A stretch of DNA of 64,000 nt from Bacillus cereus group sp. RP43 (GTDB lineage: Bacteria; Bacillota; Bacilli; Bacillales; Bacillaceae_G). Each line of letters starts with the position of its first letter. The stretch's first letter is position 1. This document shows, in pieces, positions 25,938-36,849 of the stretch. The notes beneath the pieces were generated by a model. The model did no database searches. It worked only from the letters and a program-made list of their open reading frames with translations, and was not told the origin of the DNA. The stretch covers positions 1,178,001 through 1,242,000 of the forward strand of contig NZ_JARVHQ010000001.1 of the NCBI RefSeq assembly GCF_040459645.1. Reading direction: 5' to 3'. The translations under genes and the position numbers were made by a program.

Positions 25938-25963
25938 TTTGAATCGGCTATGAGGAGAGAGCA

Positions 25964-27322
25964 ATGGAGAAACAATATTTAACCGTTACAGCATTAACAC
26001 GCTATATTAAAACAAAAATAGAGTATGATCCGCATTTACAGTCTGTTTGGTTAAAAGGAGAAATTTCCAACTTTAAATATCATAGTCGTGGTCATATGTA
26101 TTTTACATTGAAAGATGAAAATGCAAGAATTGCAGCGGTTATGTTTGCGGGTCATAATCGTAACATTAAATTCAGACCGGAAAATGGAATGAAAGTACTT
26201 GTAAAAGGAAAGATTTCTGTTTACGAGGCGAGTGGTTCTTATCAAATTTATATTCAAGACATGCAGCCTGATGGAATTGGAAACTTGCATTTAGCTTATG
26301 AGCAATTAAAAGTTCGTTTAGAGGAAGAGGGCTTGTTTTCTCAAGTTTATAAAAAAATAATTCCTCCGTATGCTAAAACAATAGGTGTAATCACGTCGCC
26401 AACAGGAGCAGCGATTCGCGATATTATAACAACGATTAAACGTCGTTATCCAATTGGAAATGTTATTGTGTTTCCTGTACTTGTACAAGGGGAGTCAGCA
26501 GCTCCCTCGATTGTACAAGCAATTCGTACAGCGAATGAAATGGGAGATATTGATGTTTTAATTGTTGGACGTGGTGGAGGCTCTATTGAAGAATTATGGG
26601 CCTTTAATGAGGAAGTAGTTGCAAGAGCAATTTTTACAAGTGAGATTCCGATTATTTCGGCTGTAGGCCATGAAACAGATTTTACAATTGCAGATTTTGT
26701 CGCAGATTTACGTGCACCAACACCGACTGCAGCAGCTGAGCTGGCGGTACCTAATACTATAGAGTTACAAGAAAAGGTATTACAAAGAACTCTGAGATTG
26801 CAAAGAGCAATGAGAGAGAGAGTACATAAAAAAGAAGAAAAACTGCAAGTGTTACAAAAATCTTATGCGTTCCGTTATCCAAGGCAAGTGTACGAGCAAA
26901 AAGAAGAGCAGCTAGACAGGGCTCTTGAACAACTTGTTTTAGCGAAAGAGCGTTATATAGATAAAAAAGTAAATCAATTAAAGCAACTTTCATTTTATTT
27001 AGAAAAGCACCACCCATCTCAAAAAATTATACAAACGAAAACGGCAATTGAAACGTTGCAAAAGCAGTTGCAACGTGAAATGCAAACATTACTTCAAACG
27101 AAAGAGTTCGTATTTGTGAGAGCGGCTCAAAAGCTTGAGGTATTAAGCCCGCTTAAAGTAATGATGAGAGGGTATGGGCTTGTATACGATGAAGAGAAAC
27201 AAGTATTAAAAAGCGTGAAAGATGTTAGCCTTGGAGATGCTGTTTCGGTTCAATTACAAGATGGAATACTAGATTGTAGTGTATCAAGCATAGAGGAGCG
27301 TGAATTGAATAATGGAAAATAA
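25964..27322 (+). CDS. xseA: Exodeoxyribonuclease VII large subunit
   Basis: 452 residues. An N-terminal OB domain ([21 protein letters not shown]... [15 protein letters not shown]), a nuclease core ([62 protein letters not shown], all in pieces from 145 to 270) and a long coiled-coil (about 275-400). It degrades single-stranded DNA with XseB. It overlaps xseB by 11 bases. Confidence 0.97.
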   Translation: MEKQYLTVTALTRYIKTKIEYDPHLQSVWLKGEISNFKYHSRGHMYFTLKDENARIAAVMFAGHNRNIKFRPENGMKVLVKGKISVYEASGSYQIYIQDMQPDGIGNLHLAYEQLKVRLEEEGLFSQVYKKIIPPYAKTIGVITSPTGAAIRDIITTIKRRYPIGNVIVFPVLVQGESAAPSIVQAIRTANEMGDIDVLIVGRGGGSIEELWAFNEEVVARAIFTSEIPIISAVGHETDFTIADFVADLRAPTPTAAAELAVPNTIELQEKVLQRTLRLQRAMRERVHKKEEKLQVLQKSYAFRYPRQVYEQKEEQLDRALEQLVLAKERYIDKKVNQLKQLSFYLEKHHPSQKIIQTKTAIETLQKQLQREMQTLLQTKEFVFVRAAQKLEVLSPLKVMMRGYGLVYDEEKQVLKSVKDVSLGDAVSVQLQDGILDCSVSSIEERELNNGK

Positions 27323-27542
27323 GTTAAGCTTTGAAGAAGCAATTTCGCAACTTGAGCATCTCGTTTCTAAGCTTGAACAAGGTGATGTACCTTTAGAGGA
27401 AGCGATTTCTTATTTTAAAGAAGGCATGGAATTATCTAAGCTTTGTGATGAGAAATTGAAAGATGTACAAGAACAAATGGCAGTTATCCTTGGGGAAGAT
27501 GGAGAGCTTAAACCGTTTACTGCTTTAGGAGATGAAGCATAG
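27312..27542 (+). CDS. xseB: Exodeoxyribonuclease VII small subunit
   Basis: 76 residues, helical hairpin with the family block [20 protein letters not shown] at residues 5-24 and [14 protein letters not shown]. It coats the coiled-coil of XseA. The start lies within the end of xseA and the stop overlaps the ispA GTG by one base, so translation is coupled throughout. Confidence 0.97.
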   Translation: MENKLSFEEAISQLEHLVSKLEQGDVPLEEAISYFKEGMELSKLCDEKLKDVQEQMAVILGEDGELKPFTALGDEA

Positions 27543-28435
27543 TGACACATATAGCTTTTGATGCTTTTTTGAAAGAGAGTAAAACTTTCGTAGAAGAAAA
27601 GCTTGTAAGCTATGCAAATGAATTACAATGTCCAAAGGTGCTTCGTGAAGCGATGGCATATTCTTTGGAAGCGGGTGGGAAACGTCTCCGCCCGTTACTT
27701 TTATTTGCAACGTTACAAGCGTTTGGGAAAGAAAAAAATCTTGGAGTGGGTGCAGCTTGTGCCCTTGAAATGATTCATACATATTCGTTAATTCATGATG
27801 ATTTACCTTGTATGGATGATGATGATCTAAGACGAGGAAAGCCTACAAATCATAAAGTATTTGGTGAAGCAATGGCAGTTCTAGCAGGAGATGGTTTGTT
27901 GACATATGCTTTTCAAGTTATTATGGCATATGAGCAAAAAGAAATCTCTGCTGAAAAAAAAGTAAGACTTGTACTTGAGCTTGCGAAAGCAGCAGGACCT
28001 GAAGGGATGGTTGCTGGACAAGTGGCAGATATGGAAGCTGAAGGAAAACGACTTACAATTAATGAATTAGAGTACATTCATAGGCATAAGACAGGTAAAC
28101 TGCTTGAGTTTGCTGTACTTGCAGGGGCGATACTTTCTGATGCTACAGAAGAGCAAGAAGAGAAGTTACTTGCATTTGCGAAATATATCGGTCTAGCTTT
28201 CCAAATTAGAGATGATATTTTGGATGTAGAAGGAACAGAAGAAGAGATTGGAAAACCGATTGGTAGTGATGCTTCCAACGAAAAGAGCACATATACGACG
28301 TTATTTGCTGTAGATAGAGCAAAATCTATTTTAGAGGAGACAATTGCAAAAGCAAAAGATTCTATTAGCTCCTTGCAATTACAAGATGAATATTTACTAT
28401 CTATTTGTGATTTAATCGCAAAACGTAATAACTAA
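27542..28435 (+). CDS. ispA: Farnesyl diphosphate synthase (polyprenyl synthetase)
   Basis: 297 residues with a GTG start overlapping the xseB stop. It condenses isopentenyl diphosphate with dimethylallyl or geranyl diphosphate. The first aspartate-rich motif is DDLPCMDDDDLRRG (DDxxxxD type, residues about 84-97) and the second is IRDDILD (about 223-229). It supplies farnesyl diphosphate for undecaprenyl and menaquinone side chains, and its neighbour dxs makes the precursors. Confidence 0.96.
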   Translation: MTHIAFDAFLKESKTFVEEKLVSYANELQCPKVLREAMAYSLEAGGKRLRPLLLFATLQAFGKEKNLGVGAACALEMIHTYSLIHDDLPCMDDDDLRRGKPTNHKVFGEAMAVLAGDGLLTYAFQVIMAYEQKEISAEKKVRLVLELAKAAGPEGMVAGQVADMEAEGKRLTINELEYIHRHKTGKLLEFAVLAGAILSDATEEQEEKLLAFAKYIGLAFQIRDDILDVEGTEEEIGKPIGSDASNEKSTYTTLFAVDRAKSILEETIAKAKDSISSLQLQDEYLLSICDLIAKRNN

Positions 28436-28540
28436 TATAACAGCGTTTTCATTTGTTGAGTCATTCATCATTTTATGATATAACTGTAGGAAAAGGTTTT
28501 TCTTTTCTTGTTATTGGCAAAAATATATGTAGATTACATT

Positions 28541-28574
28541 GCCGTTATCACTTCGTGTTAGCGGCTATTTTTTT
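28541..28574 (+). terminator. Terminator or leader hairpin between ispA and dxs
   Basis: GCCGTTATCAC and GTGTTAGCGGC pair over about ten of eleven positions with a TTC loop and are followed by TATTTTTTT. It lies 106 bases after ispA, 170 before dxs. The rest of 28436-28743 shows only AT-rich sequence with a TATAAT-like box near 28694. Confidence 0.65.
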
Positions 28575-28743
28575 CATCGCGTAAAGAAATATGATGTATA
28601 ATATGATAAGTGAAAAAAATGGAAGTGTTTTCTGAAAGCAGGACAAGATAAAAAGAATGGAAAGAGAATTTCTTGTGTTGTGTAAATGTTTCTTATAATA
28701 TTTGACATGTTGACAGATTATGAAATGAAAGTGAGTGATCCGT

Positions 28744-30636
28744 GTGGATCTAACGCAAATTCAAAACCCTAGTTTTTTGAAAGATATGTCTATTAGTGAA
28801 CTAGAGGGATTGAGTGAGGATATTCGTAAGTTTTTAATTGAAGAGCTCTCTCAAACAGGTGGACATATTGCACCTAATTTAGGTGTAGTAGAACTCACAA
28901 TTGCTCTGCATAAATTATTTGATAGTCCGAAAGATAAGTTTTTATGGGATGTAGGACATCAATCCTATGTACATAAAATTTTAACAGGGCGTGCGAAAGA
29001 ATTCGGCACATTAAGGCAATACCAAGGTCTATGTGGTTTCCCAAAACGCTGCGAGAGTGAGCATGATGTTTGGGAAACTGGTCATAGTTCGACGTCACTA
29101 TCTGCTGCAATGGGAATGGCTCTAGCGCGTGATTTAAAGAAAACGGAAGAATACGTTATACCAATCATTGGCGATGGTGCATTAACAGGCGGAATGGCTT
29201 TAGAGGCATTAAACCATATTGGTCATGAAAAAACGGACATGATTGTTATTTTGAATGACAATGAAATGTCAATTGCACCAAACGTCGGTGCGCTTCATAA
29301 TGTACTTGGTCGTTTACGTACCGCAGGGAAGTACCATTGGGTAAAAGATGAATTAGAGTATATATTGAAGAAAATCCCAGCAGTTGGCGGAAAAGTTGCT
29401 GCGACAGCAGAGAAAATAAAAGATAGTCTAAAATATTTACTAGTATCAGGCGTCTTTTTTGAAGAATTAGGCTTTACATATTTAGGTCCGGTCGATGGGC
29501 ATGATTATGAAAAGTTATTCGAAACGTTGCAATATGCAAAGAAAACAAAAGGCCCAGTACTTGTTCATGTTATTACGAAAAAAGGAAAAGGTTATAAACC
29601 AGCTGAGAGTGACGTTATTGGAACTTGGCATGGAACAGGACCGTATAAAATTGAGTCAGGTGACTTCGTTAAACCGAAGGAAGTTGCACCAGCATGGAGT
29701 GCTGTTGTTAGTGAAACAGTGCTTAAGCTAGCGAGAACGGATGAACGTATCGTTGCAATTACGCCTGCAATGCCTGTTGGATCGAAACTTGAGAAATTCC
29801 AAAAAGAATTTCCGAATCGCATGATTGATGTAGGTATTGCAGAGCAGCATGCTACAACAATGGCGGCTGGTATGGCAACGCAAGGAATGAAGCCATTCTT
29901 AGCAATTTATTCAACGTTTTTACAAAGAGCATATGACCAAGTTGTTCATGATATTTGTCGCCAAAATTTAAATGTTTTCATTGGAATAGATCGTTCTGGA
30001 TTAGTTGGAGCAGACGGTGAAACGCATCAAGGTGTATTTGACATCTCGTTTTTACGTCATTTGCCGAATATGGTACTTATGATGCCGAAAGATGAAAATG
30101 AAGGACAACATTTAGTATATACAGCGATGCAATACGAAGATGGACCGATTGCTTTACGTTATGCACGCGGCAATGGACTTGGCGTTCAAATGGATGAAGA
30201 ATTAAAGGCGATTCCAATCGGTACATGGGAAACGTTAAAAGAAGGCACACAAGCAGCAATTTTAACGTTTGGTACGACAATCCCGATGGCAATGGAAGCA
30301 GCAGAGCGTCTTGAAAAAGCTGGAATATCAGTGAAAGTAGTGAATGCTCGCTTTATTAAGCCGATGGATGAGGCATATTTACATGAGCTTTTAGGGAAAA
30401 ATATACCGATTTTAACGATTGAAGAGGCTTGTTTAATCGGTGGCTTTGGAACGGGAGTAGTTGAATTTGCTTCTGAGAACGGATACCATAGTGCTTTAAT
30501 TGAACGAATGGGTATTCCTGATCGCTTCATAGAGCATGGTAGTGTAACAAAACTGTTAGAAGAAATTGGTTTAACGACAGATGCTGTTGTAGACCGTATT
30601 CATACAATGATTCCATCAAAACAAAAAAGGGCGTAA
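28744..30636 (+). CDS. dxs: 1-Deoxy-D-xylulose-5-phosphate synthase
   Basis: 630 residues from the GTG at 28744, which aligns with the family N-terminus; a GTG at 28735 would add three residues. A thiamine diphosphate enzyme that condenses pyruvate with glyceraldehyde-3-phosphate, the first step of the MEP isoprenoid pathway. Visible pieces: [28 protein letters not shown], the ThDP motif [15 protein letters not shown]...LNDN, the transketolase domain [18 protein letters not shown] and a C-terminal domain. tlyA starts four bases later. Confidence 0.98.
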   Translation: MDLTQIQNPSFLKDMSISELEGLSEDIRKFLIEELSQTGGHIAPNLGVVELTIALHKLFDSPKDKFLWDVGHQSYVHKILTGRAKEFGTLRQYQGLCGFPKRCESEHDVWETGHSSTSLSAAMGMALARDLKKTEEYVIPIIGDGALTGGMALEALNHIGHEKTDMIVILNDNEMSIAPNVGALHNVLGRLRTAGKYHWVKDELEYILKKIPAVGGKVAATAEKIKDSLKYLLVSGVFFEELGFTYLGPVDGHDYEKLFETLQYAKKTKGPVLVHVITKKGKGYKPAESDVIGTWHGTGPYKIESGDFVKPKEVAPAWSAVVSETVLKLARTDERIVAITPAMPVGSKLEKFQKEFPNRMIDVGIAEQHATTMAAGMATQGMKPFLAIYSTFLQRAYDQVVHDICRQNLNVFIGIDRSGLVGADGETHQGVFDISFLRHLPNMVLMMPKDENEGQHLVYTAMQYEDGPIALRYARGNGLGVQMDEELKAIPIGTWETLKEGTQAAILTFGTTIPMAMEAAERLEKAGISVKVVNARFIKPMDEAYLHELLGKNIPILTIEEACLIGGFGTGVVEFASENGYHSALIERMGIPDRFIEHGSVTKLLEEIGLTTDAVVDRIHTMIPSKQKRA

Positions 30637-30639
30637 CAA

Positions 30640-31479
30640 ATGAGCGTAAAAAAAGAAAGAGTAGATGTACTATTAGTAGAGCGAGGACTTATAGAAACGC
30701 GTGAGAAGGCTAAACGTGCTGTTATGGCAGGTCTTGTATATGCGAATGAAATGAGACTCGATAAGCCAGGGGAGAAAATCTCGCAAGATACGGAGATTAC
30801 GGTGAAAGGGCAAGTTATGCCGTATGTAAGCCGTGGTGGTTATAAGCTTGAAAAGGCATTAGAAGCATTTCAACTTGATTTAAAAGATAAAGTTATGATA
30901 GATATTGGTTCATCAACTGGTGGTTTTACAGACTGTGCGCTTCAAAATGGGGCGAAGTTATCTTATGCATTAGATGTAGGATATAATCAACTTGCGTGGA
31001 AATTGCGTCAAGATGAGCGTGTTGTTGTGATGGAACGAACGAACTTCCGTTACGTGACACCGGCAGATTTAGAACGTGGTTTACCGCAGTTTGCAAGTAT
31101 TGACGTGTCATTTATATCATTAAGGCTTATATTGCCGGTTTTAAAAACAATGCTTACGCCAAATGGTGATGTAGCTGCATTGATTAAACCTCAGTTTGAA
31201 GCTGGACGAGAACAAGTCGGGAAAAAAGGCATTGTTCGTGATAGAAAAGTACATGAAGCTGTCGTGGAAATGATTGTCGATTTTGCTCTTAAGGAAGGCT
31301 ATAATGTCGAAGGTTTAACATTCTCACCAATTACAGGCGGAGATGGAAATATTGAATTTTTAATTCATCTAAAGTGGCACGGTGAGCGTGAGAATGGCGA
31401 AAATCATTCTCCGGTTTCTATTGAGCAAGTTGTTACAGAGGCGCATGATGTTCTAAAACAAAAAGGAAAAGGGGAATAA
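30640..31479 (+). CDS. yqxC: TlyA-family rRNA methyltransferase (YqxC)
   Basis: 279 residues. An N-terminal S4 RNA-binding domain (residues 5-65, VDVLLVERGLIETREKAKRA) and an FtsJ-like SAM methyltransferase domain with motif I IDIGSSTGGFTDCALQ (about 87-102), and IDVSFISLRLILP. In mycobacteria TlyA methylates ribose in 16S and 23S rRNA and can show haemolysin activity; the Bacillus role is inferred to be rRNA 2'-O-methylation. It lies between dxs and ahrC in the conserved order. Confidence 0.94.
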   Translation: MSVKKERVDVLLVERGLIETREKAKRAVMAGLVYANEMRLDKPGEKISQDTEITVKGQVMPYVSRGGYKLEKALEAFQLDLKDKVMIDIGSSTGGFTDCALQNGAKLSYALDVGYNQLAWKLRQDERVVVMERTNFRYVTPADLERGLPQFASIDVSFISLRLILPVLKTMLTPNGDVAALIKPQFEAGREQVGKKGIVRDRKVHEAVVEMIVDFALKEGYNVEGLTFSPITGGDGNIEFLIHLKWHGERENGENHSPVSIEQVVTEAHDVLKQKGKGE

Positions 31480-31497
31480 CATATGTTGTTCCTCTTT
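31468..31497 (+). terminator. Terminator overlapping the yqxC stop
   Basis: aaaggggaataaca-ta-type 13-bp stem with two G-U pairs, followed by TTTTTGTTGT. The arms lie at 31468-31480 and 31485-31497. Confidence 0.75.
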
Positions 31498-31621
31498 TTG
31501 TTGTAATTGTATAATGATTGTAAAAACAATTGTGTACAAGTAACGGATTATACGTTAACATAAATAAGTGAAGTATACCAATGATTAAACTATGGTAAGA
31601 GATAGTGTGAGGTGCAAATGT

Positions 31622-32071
31622 ATGAATAAAGGTCAGCGCCATATTAAAATTAGGGAAATTATTGCGAACAAAGAAATTGAAACACAAGATGAACTAGTTG
31701 ATATTTTACGTAATGTGGGGTTTAATGTAACGCAAGCAACAGTATCGCGCGATATTAAAGAACTGCACTTAGTGAAGGTGCCATTACATGATGGTCGCTA
31801 TAAATATAGCTTGCCAGCAGATCAACGGTTTAATCCGTTGCAAAAATTAAAACGAAATCTAGTGGATTCATTTGTAAAATTAGACACGGCAGGACATATG
31901 CTTGTGCTAAAAACATTGCCTGGTAACGCTCATTCACTGGGGGCACTTATTGATCATTTAGAGTGGGATGAGATCATCGGAACCATTTGTGGTGATGATA
32001 CTTGCTTAATTATTTGCCGTACACCTGAAGATACAGGTGTTGTCTCTGATCGTTTCTTAAATATGCTGTAA
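31622..32071 (+). CDS. ahrC: Arginine repressor AhrC/ArgR
   Basis: 149 residues from the ATG at 31622 (GAGGTG seven bases upstream), the same length as AhrC. A winged-helix N-terminal domain ([20 protein letters not shown], then [17 protein letters not shown]) binds ARG boxes; the C-terminal domain ([15 protein letters not shown]) forms hexamers that bind arginine. It represses biosynthesis and activates catabolism. An ARG-box-like site lies at 55628-55645 before artP. Confidence 0.97.
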   Translation: MNKGQRHIKIREIIANKEIETQDELVDILRNVGFNVTQATVSRDIKELHLVKVPLHDGRYKYSLPADQRFNPLQKLKRNLVDSFVKLDTAGHMLVLKTLPGNAHSLGALIDHLEWDEIIGTICGDDTCLIICRTPEDTGVVSDRFLNML

Positions 32072-32078
32072 CAGAAAA

Positions 32079-32120
32079 ATCTTGTTTACTTTCCTCTGTA
32101 AAGTGGAAAGTAAACAAGAT
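32079..32120 (+). terminator. ahrC terminator
   Basis: A 16-bp perfect stem, ATCTTGTTTACTTTCC with its complement (32079-32094 and 32105-32120), followed by ATTTTTATT. The 32121-32341 stretch upstream of recN shows no gene. Confidence 0.92.
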
Positions 32121-32341
32121 ATTTTTATTGGCGAAAAATATGGATTTTCAAATACAATACATTATTTTTTTTGAATGAAGTTAGAAAATAGGTGGATTGA
32201 CCCGTAAAACGAATGTTTGGTACAATGGAGCGGGTTAGAAGAGTAATTTATACATACAAACATATAGTATAACTATTTGAATGAAGAATACTGAGAAAAG
32301 CCCTTAATAAGGGATTAGTTTATAACGAGGTGAATGGGGCA

Positions 32342-34081
32342 TTGTTATCGGAATTATCGATCAGAAACTTTGCTATTATTGAGGCATTAAATATTTCTTT
32401 CCAAAAAGGTTTAACCGTTTTAAGTGGTGAAACAGGAGCTGGAAAATCAATTATTATTGATGCAATTAGTTTGCTTGTTGGTGGCCGTGGTTCAGCAGAA
32501 TTTGTTCGATATGGAACAGAAAAGGCTGAGATAGAAGGGTTATTCTATGTAGAAGATGACAAGCATCCATGTATCGCAAAGGCAGAAGAGTTAGATATAG
32601 AAATAGAAGATGGCATGATTATTTTGAAACGTGACATCGCTGCGAATGGAAAAAGTGTCTGTCGTGTAAATGGGAAACTTGTTACACTCAGCATATTAAA
32701 AGAGATTGGAAAAACGCTAGTTGATATTCATGGACAGCATGAAACACAAGATTTAATGAATGAAGAGCGTCATATGTTTATGCTTGATCATTTTGATGGA
32801 AATCGCATTGTTAAACAATTGGATATATATCAAAATGTATATACAGACTATGAGAAGTTAAAAAAACAGCTGAAATCTTTAAGTGAAAATGAACAACAAA
32901 TGGCCCATCGTCTAGATTTGATTCAATTCCAACATGAAGAAATTCGTAAGGCGGATTTAAAAATGGATGAGGAATATGAATTGACTGAGGAACGATTAAA
33001 AATCTCCAATTTTGAAAAGATTTATAAAGCATTAGGAGATGCGTATCGTTCGTTAAGTGGAGACGGGCAGGGATTAGATCATGTAAGAAATGCAATGGGA
33101 CAAATGGAGAGTATTACGCACTTAGATGAAGCGTATCAAGAAAATCATGATTCTATTGCAAATAGTTATTACTTATTAGAAGAAGTTGCATACCAGCTTA
33201 GAGAAAAGTTAGATATGATGGAATATGATCCGAAACGTCTAGATGAAATTGAAACACGTTTGAATGAAATCCGTATGTTAAAGAGAAAGTATGGAAATAC
33301 TGTAGAAGAGATTTTAGCGTATGCTGATAAAATTGAACAAGAAATTTTTACGATTGAAAATAAAGACGTACATATTGAAACGACGAGAAAACAGTTAACG
33401 AAATTAGAAGGTGTTATTGTAAAAGAAGCAACGTTGTTAAGTGCTATGCGTCATGAGCTTGCAGATCATCTTACAAGCGCTATTCATCAAGAATTAAAAG
33501 AATTATATATGGAAAAAACAAAATTTGAAGTGAGAATTATGAAGAGGGTAGGAAACGTAGAAGAACCTCTCGTGGAAGGAACACCGGTAAAACTTACGGC
33601 GGATGGCTACGATCATGTGGAATTTTATATTTCAACGAATCCGGGTGAACCGTTAAAGCCACTTTCAAAGGTCGCTTCTGGCGGAGAGTTATCTCGTATT
33701 ATTTTAGCTTTAAAAAGCATTTTTTCTAAGCATCAAGGTGTTGCATCTGTTATTTTTGATGAAGTGGATACGGGTGTGAGTGGTCGGGTTGCACAGGCTA
33801 TTGCGGAAAAAATTTATCGTGTATCAGTAAACTCGCAAGTACTTTGTATTACGCACTTACCTCAAGTAGCTTCAATGGCGGACTCGCATTTATTTATTAG
33901 AAAACAAGTGGCGAATGATCGGACGATTACATCGGTTACTGTGTTAAGTACGGATGAAAAAGTAACAGAAATTGCTCGAATGATTTCTGGTGTTGAAATT
34001 ACAGATTTAACGACAGAGCATGCGAAAGAGTTACTTACGCAAGCGCATCATTTCAAACAGACAGCAGAGGCTATCCAGTAA
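32342..34081 (+). CDS. recN: DNA repair protein RecN
   Basis: 579 residues from a TTG at 32342, which gives the family start LSELSIRNFAIIEAL; a GTG at 32330 lies in the GAGGTG ribosome binding site. An SMC-like ATPase of double-strand break repair. Walker A is GETGAGKSI (residues about 29-37), a long coiled-coil runs from 155 to 400, and the signature SKVASGGELSRIILALK, Walker B VIFDEVDTGVSG and CITHLPQVASM follow. It ends in a terminator. Confidence 0.97.
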   Translation: MLSELSIRNFAIIEALNISFQKGLTVLSGETGAGKSIIIDAISLLVGGRGSAEFVRYGTEKAEIEGLFYVEDDKHPCIAKAEELDIEIEDGMIILKRDIAANGKSVCRVNGKLVTLSILKEIGKTLVDIHGQHETQDLMNEERHMFMLDHFDGNRIVKQLDIYQNVYTDYEKLKKQLKSLSENEQQMAHRLDLIQFQHEEIRKADLKMDEEYELTEERLKISNFEKIYKALGDAYRSLSGDGQGLDHVRNAMGQMESITHLDEAYQENHDSIANSYYLLEEVAYQLREKLDMMEYDPKRLDEIETRLNEIRMLKRKYGNTVEEILAYADKIEQEIFTIENKDVHIETTRKQLTKLEGVIVKEATLLSAMRHELADHLTSAIHQELKELYMEKTKFEVRIMKRVGNVEEPLVEGTPVKLTADGYDHVEFYISTNPGEPLKPLSKVASGGELSRIILALKSIFSKHQGVASVIFDEVDTGVSGRVAQAIAEKIYRVSVNSQVLCITHLPQVASMADSHLFIRKQVANDRTITSVTVLSTDEKVTEIARMISGVEITDLTTEHAKELLTQAHHFKQTAEAIQ

Positions 34082-34096
34082 TGGATAGCTTTTTTT
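34070..34096 (+). terminator. recN terminator
   Basis: GCTATCC-agtaat-GGATAGC followed by seven T; the left arm is inside the last recN codons. Confidence 0.88.
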
Positions 34097-34199
34097 CTCA
34101 AATGACGATTTCTTAATTCTTCCGGTTATAAATAAAGCACTGCAAGGAGAGATTAAAAAGTGAAGCCAAGAGGCTGAATGTGGGGTAGGAGCGAGGAGA

Positions 34200-35498
34200 G
34201 TGAACAAATTGAAATTAGAAAGATTTCGAAAAATAATAGGTCTTTGTCTCCTTGTTTCTTTAGTTTTTATTGGATGTTTTAAACCGCTTCGAACGTTTAT
34301 TTCATCGCCGAAGCAACTTGTTGTTTTTGAAGGACAACAATCAGAAATAGCATCATTACCAGTTTTTAAGGCTGCATCTACAGATCGTAATGTATTTACT
34401 GTAAGTTCAAATGAACAAGAACAAGGGCTTATGGTAAATTCTCACCAAAATGGTGAAGCTGATATGGTGTTTCAACTTGCTGGTTTTCCAGTGAAAAAAG
34501 TAAATGTGAAAGTATTAAAAGATTTTAAAGTTATTCCAGGTGGACAATCGATTGGTGTAAAATTGAATACAAAAGGTGTACTTGTTGTAGGCCATCATTT
34601 AATTCAAACTGAAAAGGGTAAAGTATCTCCTGGTGAAACAGCTGGTGTACAGATTGGAGATATGATTACTGAAATCAATGGTAAAACAATTGAAAGAATG
34701 AGTGATGTAGCACCGTTTATTCATAATAGTGGAGAAACAGGTGAACCGCTTAATCTTGTTTTATTAAGAGATGGAAAATATATTCGGGCTAAGCTAACAC
34801 CACAAAAAGACAATGGTGAATCCTCTTACCGAATTGGACTGTATATTCGTGATTCAGCAGCTGGTATCGGAACGATGACATTTGTACATCCAGATTCTAT
34901 GAAATACGGAGCGCTTGGTCATGTAATTTCTGATAATGATACAAAAAAGCCAATTCAAGTAGAAGATGGACAAATTATGCGTTCGACAGTAACGTCTATT
35001 GAAAGAGGAAGTCACGGGAACCCGGGAGAAAAATTAGCAAGATTTTCACCGGATCGTGAAGTGATTGGTAATATTACAATAAATAGTCCGTATGGTATCT
35101 TTGGGAAGTTAAACACAAATATGACAAACGGCATAATGGATAAAGCAATGCCTATCGCATTATCCCATCAAGTAAAAGAAGGGCCAGCGAAAATATTAAC
35201 AGTTATTGATCAAGATAAGGTGGAAGCGTTTGATATTGAAGTTGTTAGTACGGTACCACAAAAGTTCCCGGCTACAAAAGGTATGGTTATAAAAGTGACA
35301 GATAAACGTTTACTAGCAAAAACGGGTGGTATTGTACAAGGAATGAGTGGAAGTCCGATTGTACAAAATGGGAAAGTAATTGGTGCGGTTACACATGTAT
35401 TTGTAAATGATCCAACGTCAGGATATGGTGTTCATATTGAATGGATGTTACATGAGGCTGGAATTAATATTTATGATCAAGAGAAAAAAGCGAGCTAA
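34200..35498 (+). CDS. spoIVB: SpoIVB serine peptidase
   Basis: 432 residues from GTG at 34200; TTG at 34209 is an alternative. An N-terminal membrane anchor (residues about 12-30), a linker, a PDZ domain (about 120-200, [20 protein letters not shown]) and a trypsin-fold peptidase domain with the catalytic Ser in [11 protein letters not shown] (about residue 385). Secreted from the forespore, it cleaves SpoIVFA to trigger sigma-K activation. The recN-spoIVB-spo0A order is conserved in Bacillus. Confidence 0.97.
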   Translation: MNKLKLERFRKIIGLCLLVSLVFIGCFKPLRTFISSPKQLVVFEGQQSEIASLPVFKAASTDRNVFTVSSNEQEQGLMVNSHQNGEADMVFQLAGFPVKKVNVKVLKDFKVIPGGQSIGVKLNTKGVLVVGHHLIQTEKGKVSPGETAGVQIGDMITEINGKTIERMSDVAPFIHNSGETGEPLNLVLLRDGKYIRAKLTPQKDNGESSYRIGLYIRDSAAGIGTMTFVHPDSMKYGALGHVISDNDTKKPIQVEDGQIMRSTVTSIERGSHGNPGEKLARFSPDREVIGNITINSPYGIFGKLNTNMTNGIMDKAMPIALSHQVKEGPAKILTVIDQDKVEAFDIEVVSTVPQKFPATKGMVIKVTDKRLLAKTGGIVQGMSGSPIVQNGKVIGAVTHVFVNDPTSGYGVHIEWMLHEAGINIYDQEKKAS

Positions 35499-35517
35499 TA
35501 CATATTAGCTCGCTTTT
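35486..35517 (+). terminator. spoIVB terminator
   Basis: AAAAGCGAGCTAAT and ATTAGCTCGCTTTT form a 14-bp perfect stem with a four-base loop overlapping the spoIVB stop. Confidence 0.93.
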
Positions 35518-35713
35518 CTTTTGAAAAATTCGTTGAAATTTTGTAAAAGCTCCGCAAGAGCTGTTTTTTGTTGTAAGATATAAGCAAAGGGTTGAACGTT
35601 TCGCTGTAATTCTATGATGGAATGTGTTGCGAAAGGAAATAAATGAACGATAAACATATTTTTTTGTGATTTTATCGGAAAGTAAGAAACTTTAAAGGGA
35701 ATTTTCACACAAT

Positions 35714-35720
35714 TGTCGAA
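35714..35720 (+). promoter_or_regulatory. spo0A: 0A box upstream of spo0A
   Basis: TGTCGAA within TTGTCGAACAA, 65 bp before the spo0A start. It matches the Spo0A-P binding heptamer. A sigma-H-like -35 element (aaagggaattt, 35693-35703) lies just upstream, so it fits autoregulation of the sporulation promoter. The 35518-35784 gap has no other feature I can support. Confidence 0.65.
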
Positions 35721-35784
35721 CAATTCATGTAGCCTAGAAGCTTACACATGTCGGGAGAATCGATTCGGTAAGGGAGGAAAAACT

Positions 35785-36579
35785 GTGGAGAAAATTAAAG
35801 TATGTCTTGTGGATGATAATAAAGAATTGGTATCGATGCTAGAGAGTTATGTTGCTGCTCAGGATGATATGGAAGTTATTGGGATTGCTTACAATGGTCA
35901 AGAATGTTTAAACTTATTGAAAGAAAAGCAGCCTGATGTACTCGTTTTAGACATTATTATGCCACATTTAGATGGTCTAGCTGTGCTAGAGAAAATGCGA
36001 CATATTGAAAGGTTAAGACAACCTAGCGTTATTATGTTGACAGCATTCGGACAAGAAGATGTGACGAAAAAAGCGGTTGATTTAGGGGCATCATATTTCA
36101 TATTAAAACCATTTGATATGGAGAATTTAACAAGTCATATTCGCCAAGTGAGTGGTAAGGAAAATGCTACTATTAAACGTCCATTACCATCTTTCCGATC
36201 AGCAACAACGATCGATGGAAAACCGAAAAACTTAGATGCGAGTATTACAAGTATCATTCATGAAATTGGTGTACCCGCTCATATTAAAGGGTACATGTAC
36301 TTACGAGAAGCAATCTCTATGGTGTACAATGATATCGAATTACTAGGATCTATTACGAAAGTATTATATCCAGATATCGCAAAGAAATATAATACAACAG
36401 CAAGTCGTGTCGAGCGCGCAATCCGTCACGCAATTGAAGTGGCTTGGAGCCGTGGGAATATTGATTCTATTTCGTCCTTATTTGGTTATACTGTATCAAT
36501 GTCAAAAGCAAAACCTACGAATTCCGAGTTCATCGCAATGGTTGCGGATAAGTTGAGACTTGAACATAAGGCTTCGTAA
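35785..36579 (+). CDS. spo0A: Sporulation response regulator Spo0A
   Basis: 264 residues from GTG at 35785 after AGGGAGGAAA. The receiver domain (1-125) has the acidic pair D10-D11, the phosphorylated D56 ([13 protein letters not shown]) and the conserved T/K switch residues (MLTAFGQ, ILKPFD). A variable linker precedes the DNA-binding domain (from about residue 150), with the near-invariant recognition helix region [20 protein letters not shown]. It is the master regulator of sporulation entry. Confidence 0.99.
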   Translation: MEKIKVCLVDDNKELVSMLESYVAAQDDMEVIGIAYNGQECLNLLKEKQPDVLVLDIIMPHLDGLAVLEKMRHIERLRQPSVIMLTAFGQEDVTKKAVDLGASYFILKPFDMENLTSHIRQVSGKENATIKRPLPSFRSATTIDGKPKNLDASITSIIHEIGVPAHIKGYMYLREAISMVYNDIELLGSITKVLYPDIAKKYNTTASRVERAIRHAIEVAWSRGNIDSISSLFGYTVSMSKAKPTNSEFIAMVADKLRLEHKAS

Positions 36580-36675
36580 GTGTTGATATAACAGTGTTTT
36601 TGATTGTTTAGTGGTAATGTAAAGTTACCAACAAACTTCTTTTCGTACCAACAAATAAAGGTAATGTATTTTAAT

Positions 36676-36726
36676 AAACACCGTCTTTTATTGGTTTGTA
36701 AATCAAACTAATGAAAGGCGGTGTTT
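36676..36726 (+). terminator. spo0A terminator, very long hairpin
   Basis: A stem of about 23 bp, all Watson-Crick or G-U pairs (36676-36698 with 36704-36726), loop of five, ends in TTTTTTG. The next gene remnant starts inside its downstream edge. Confidence 0.9.
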
Positions 36727-36732
36727 TTTGTT

Positions 36733-36849
36733 TTGACTGAATTTGAATTACAGCTAGATAATTTTATGTTGTATTGTTCAAGTAAAAACTTATCGACTAA
36801 AACACTGAAAAGTTTCGTAATGCCGATGAACGTTATGATGGTAATTTAG
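36733..36849 (+). pseudogene. N-terminal fragment of a tyrosine recombinase (integrase)
   Basis: A 38-codon frame from TTG at 36733 reads TEFELQLDNFMLYCSSKNLS and continues TKTLKSF, matching the SAM-like N-terminal domain of XerC/D-type integrases (F-x2-Y/C-x4-LS-x2-T-x3-F/Y). After KSF the frame becomes unrelated and stops at 36847-36849. No ribosome binding site is obvious. I read it as the scar of an integrase gene broken at the junction with the toxin fragment, whose frame takes over at about 36813. Confidence 0.5.

Noticed and set aside
35505..35723. 72-residue minus-strand ORF between spoIVB and spo0A
   Set aside because: Its start is the 0A box and its stop is in a terminator; this is the spo0A control region.
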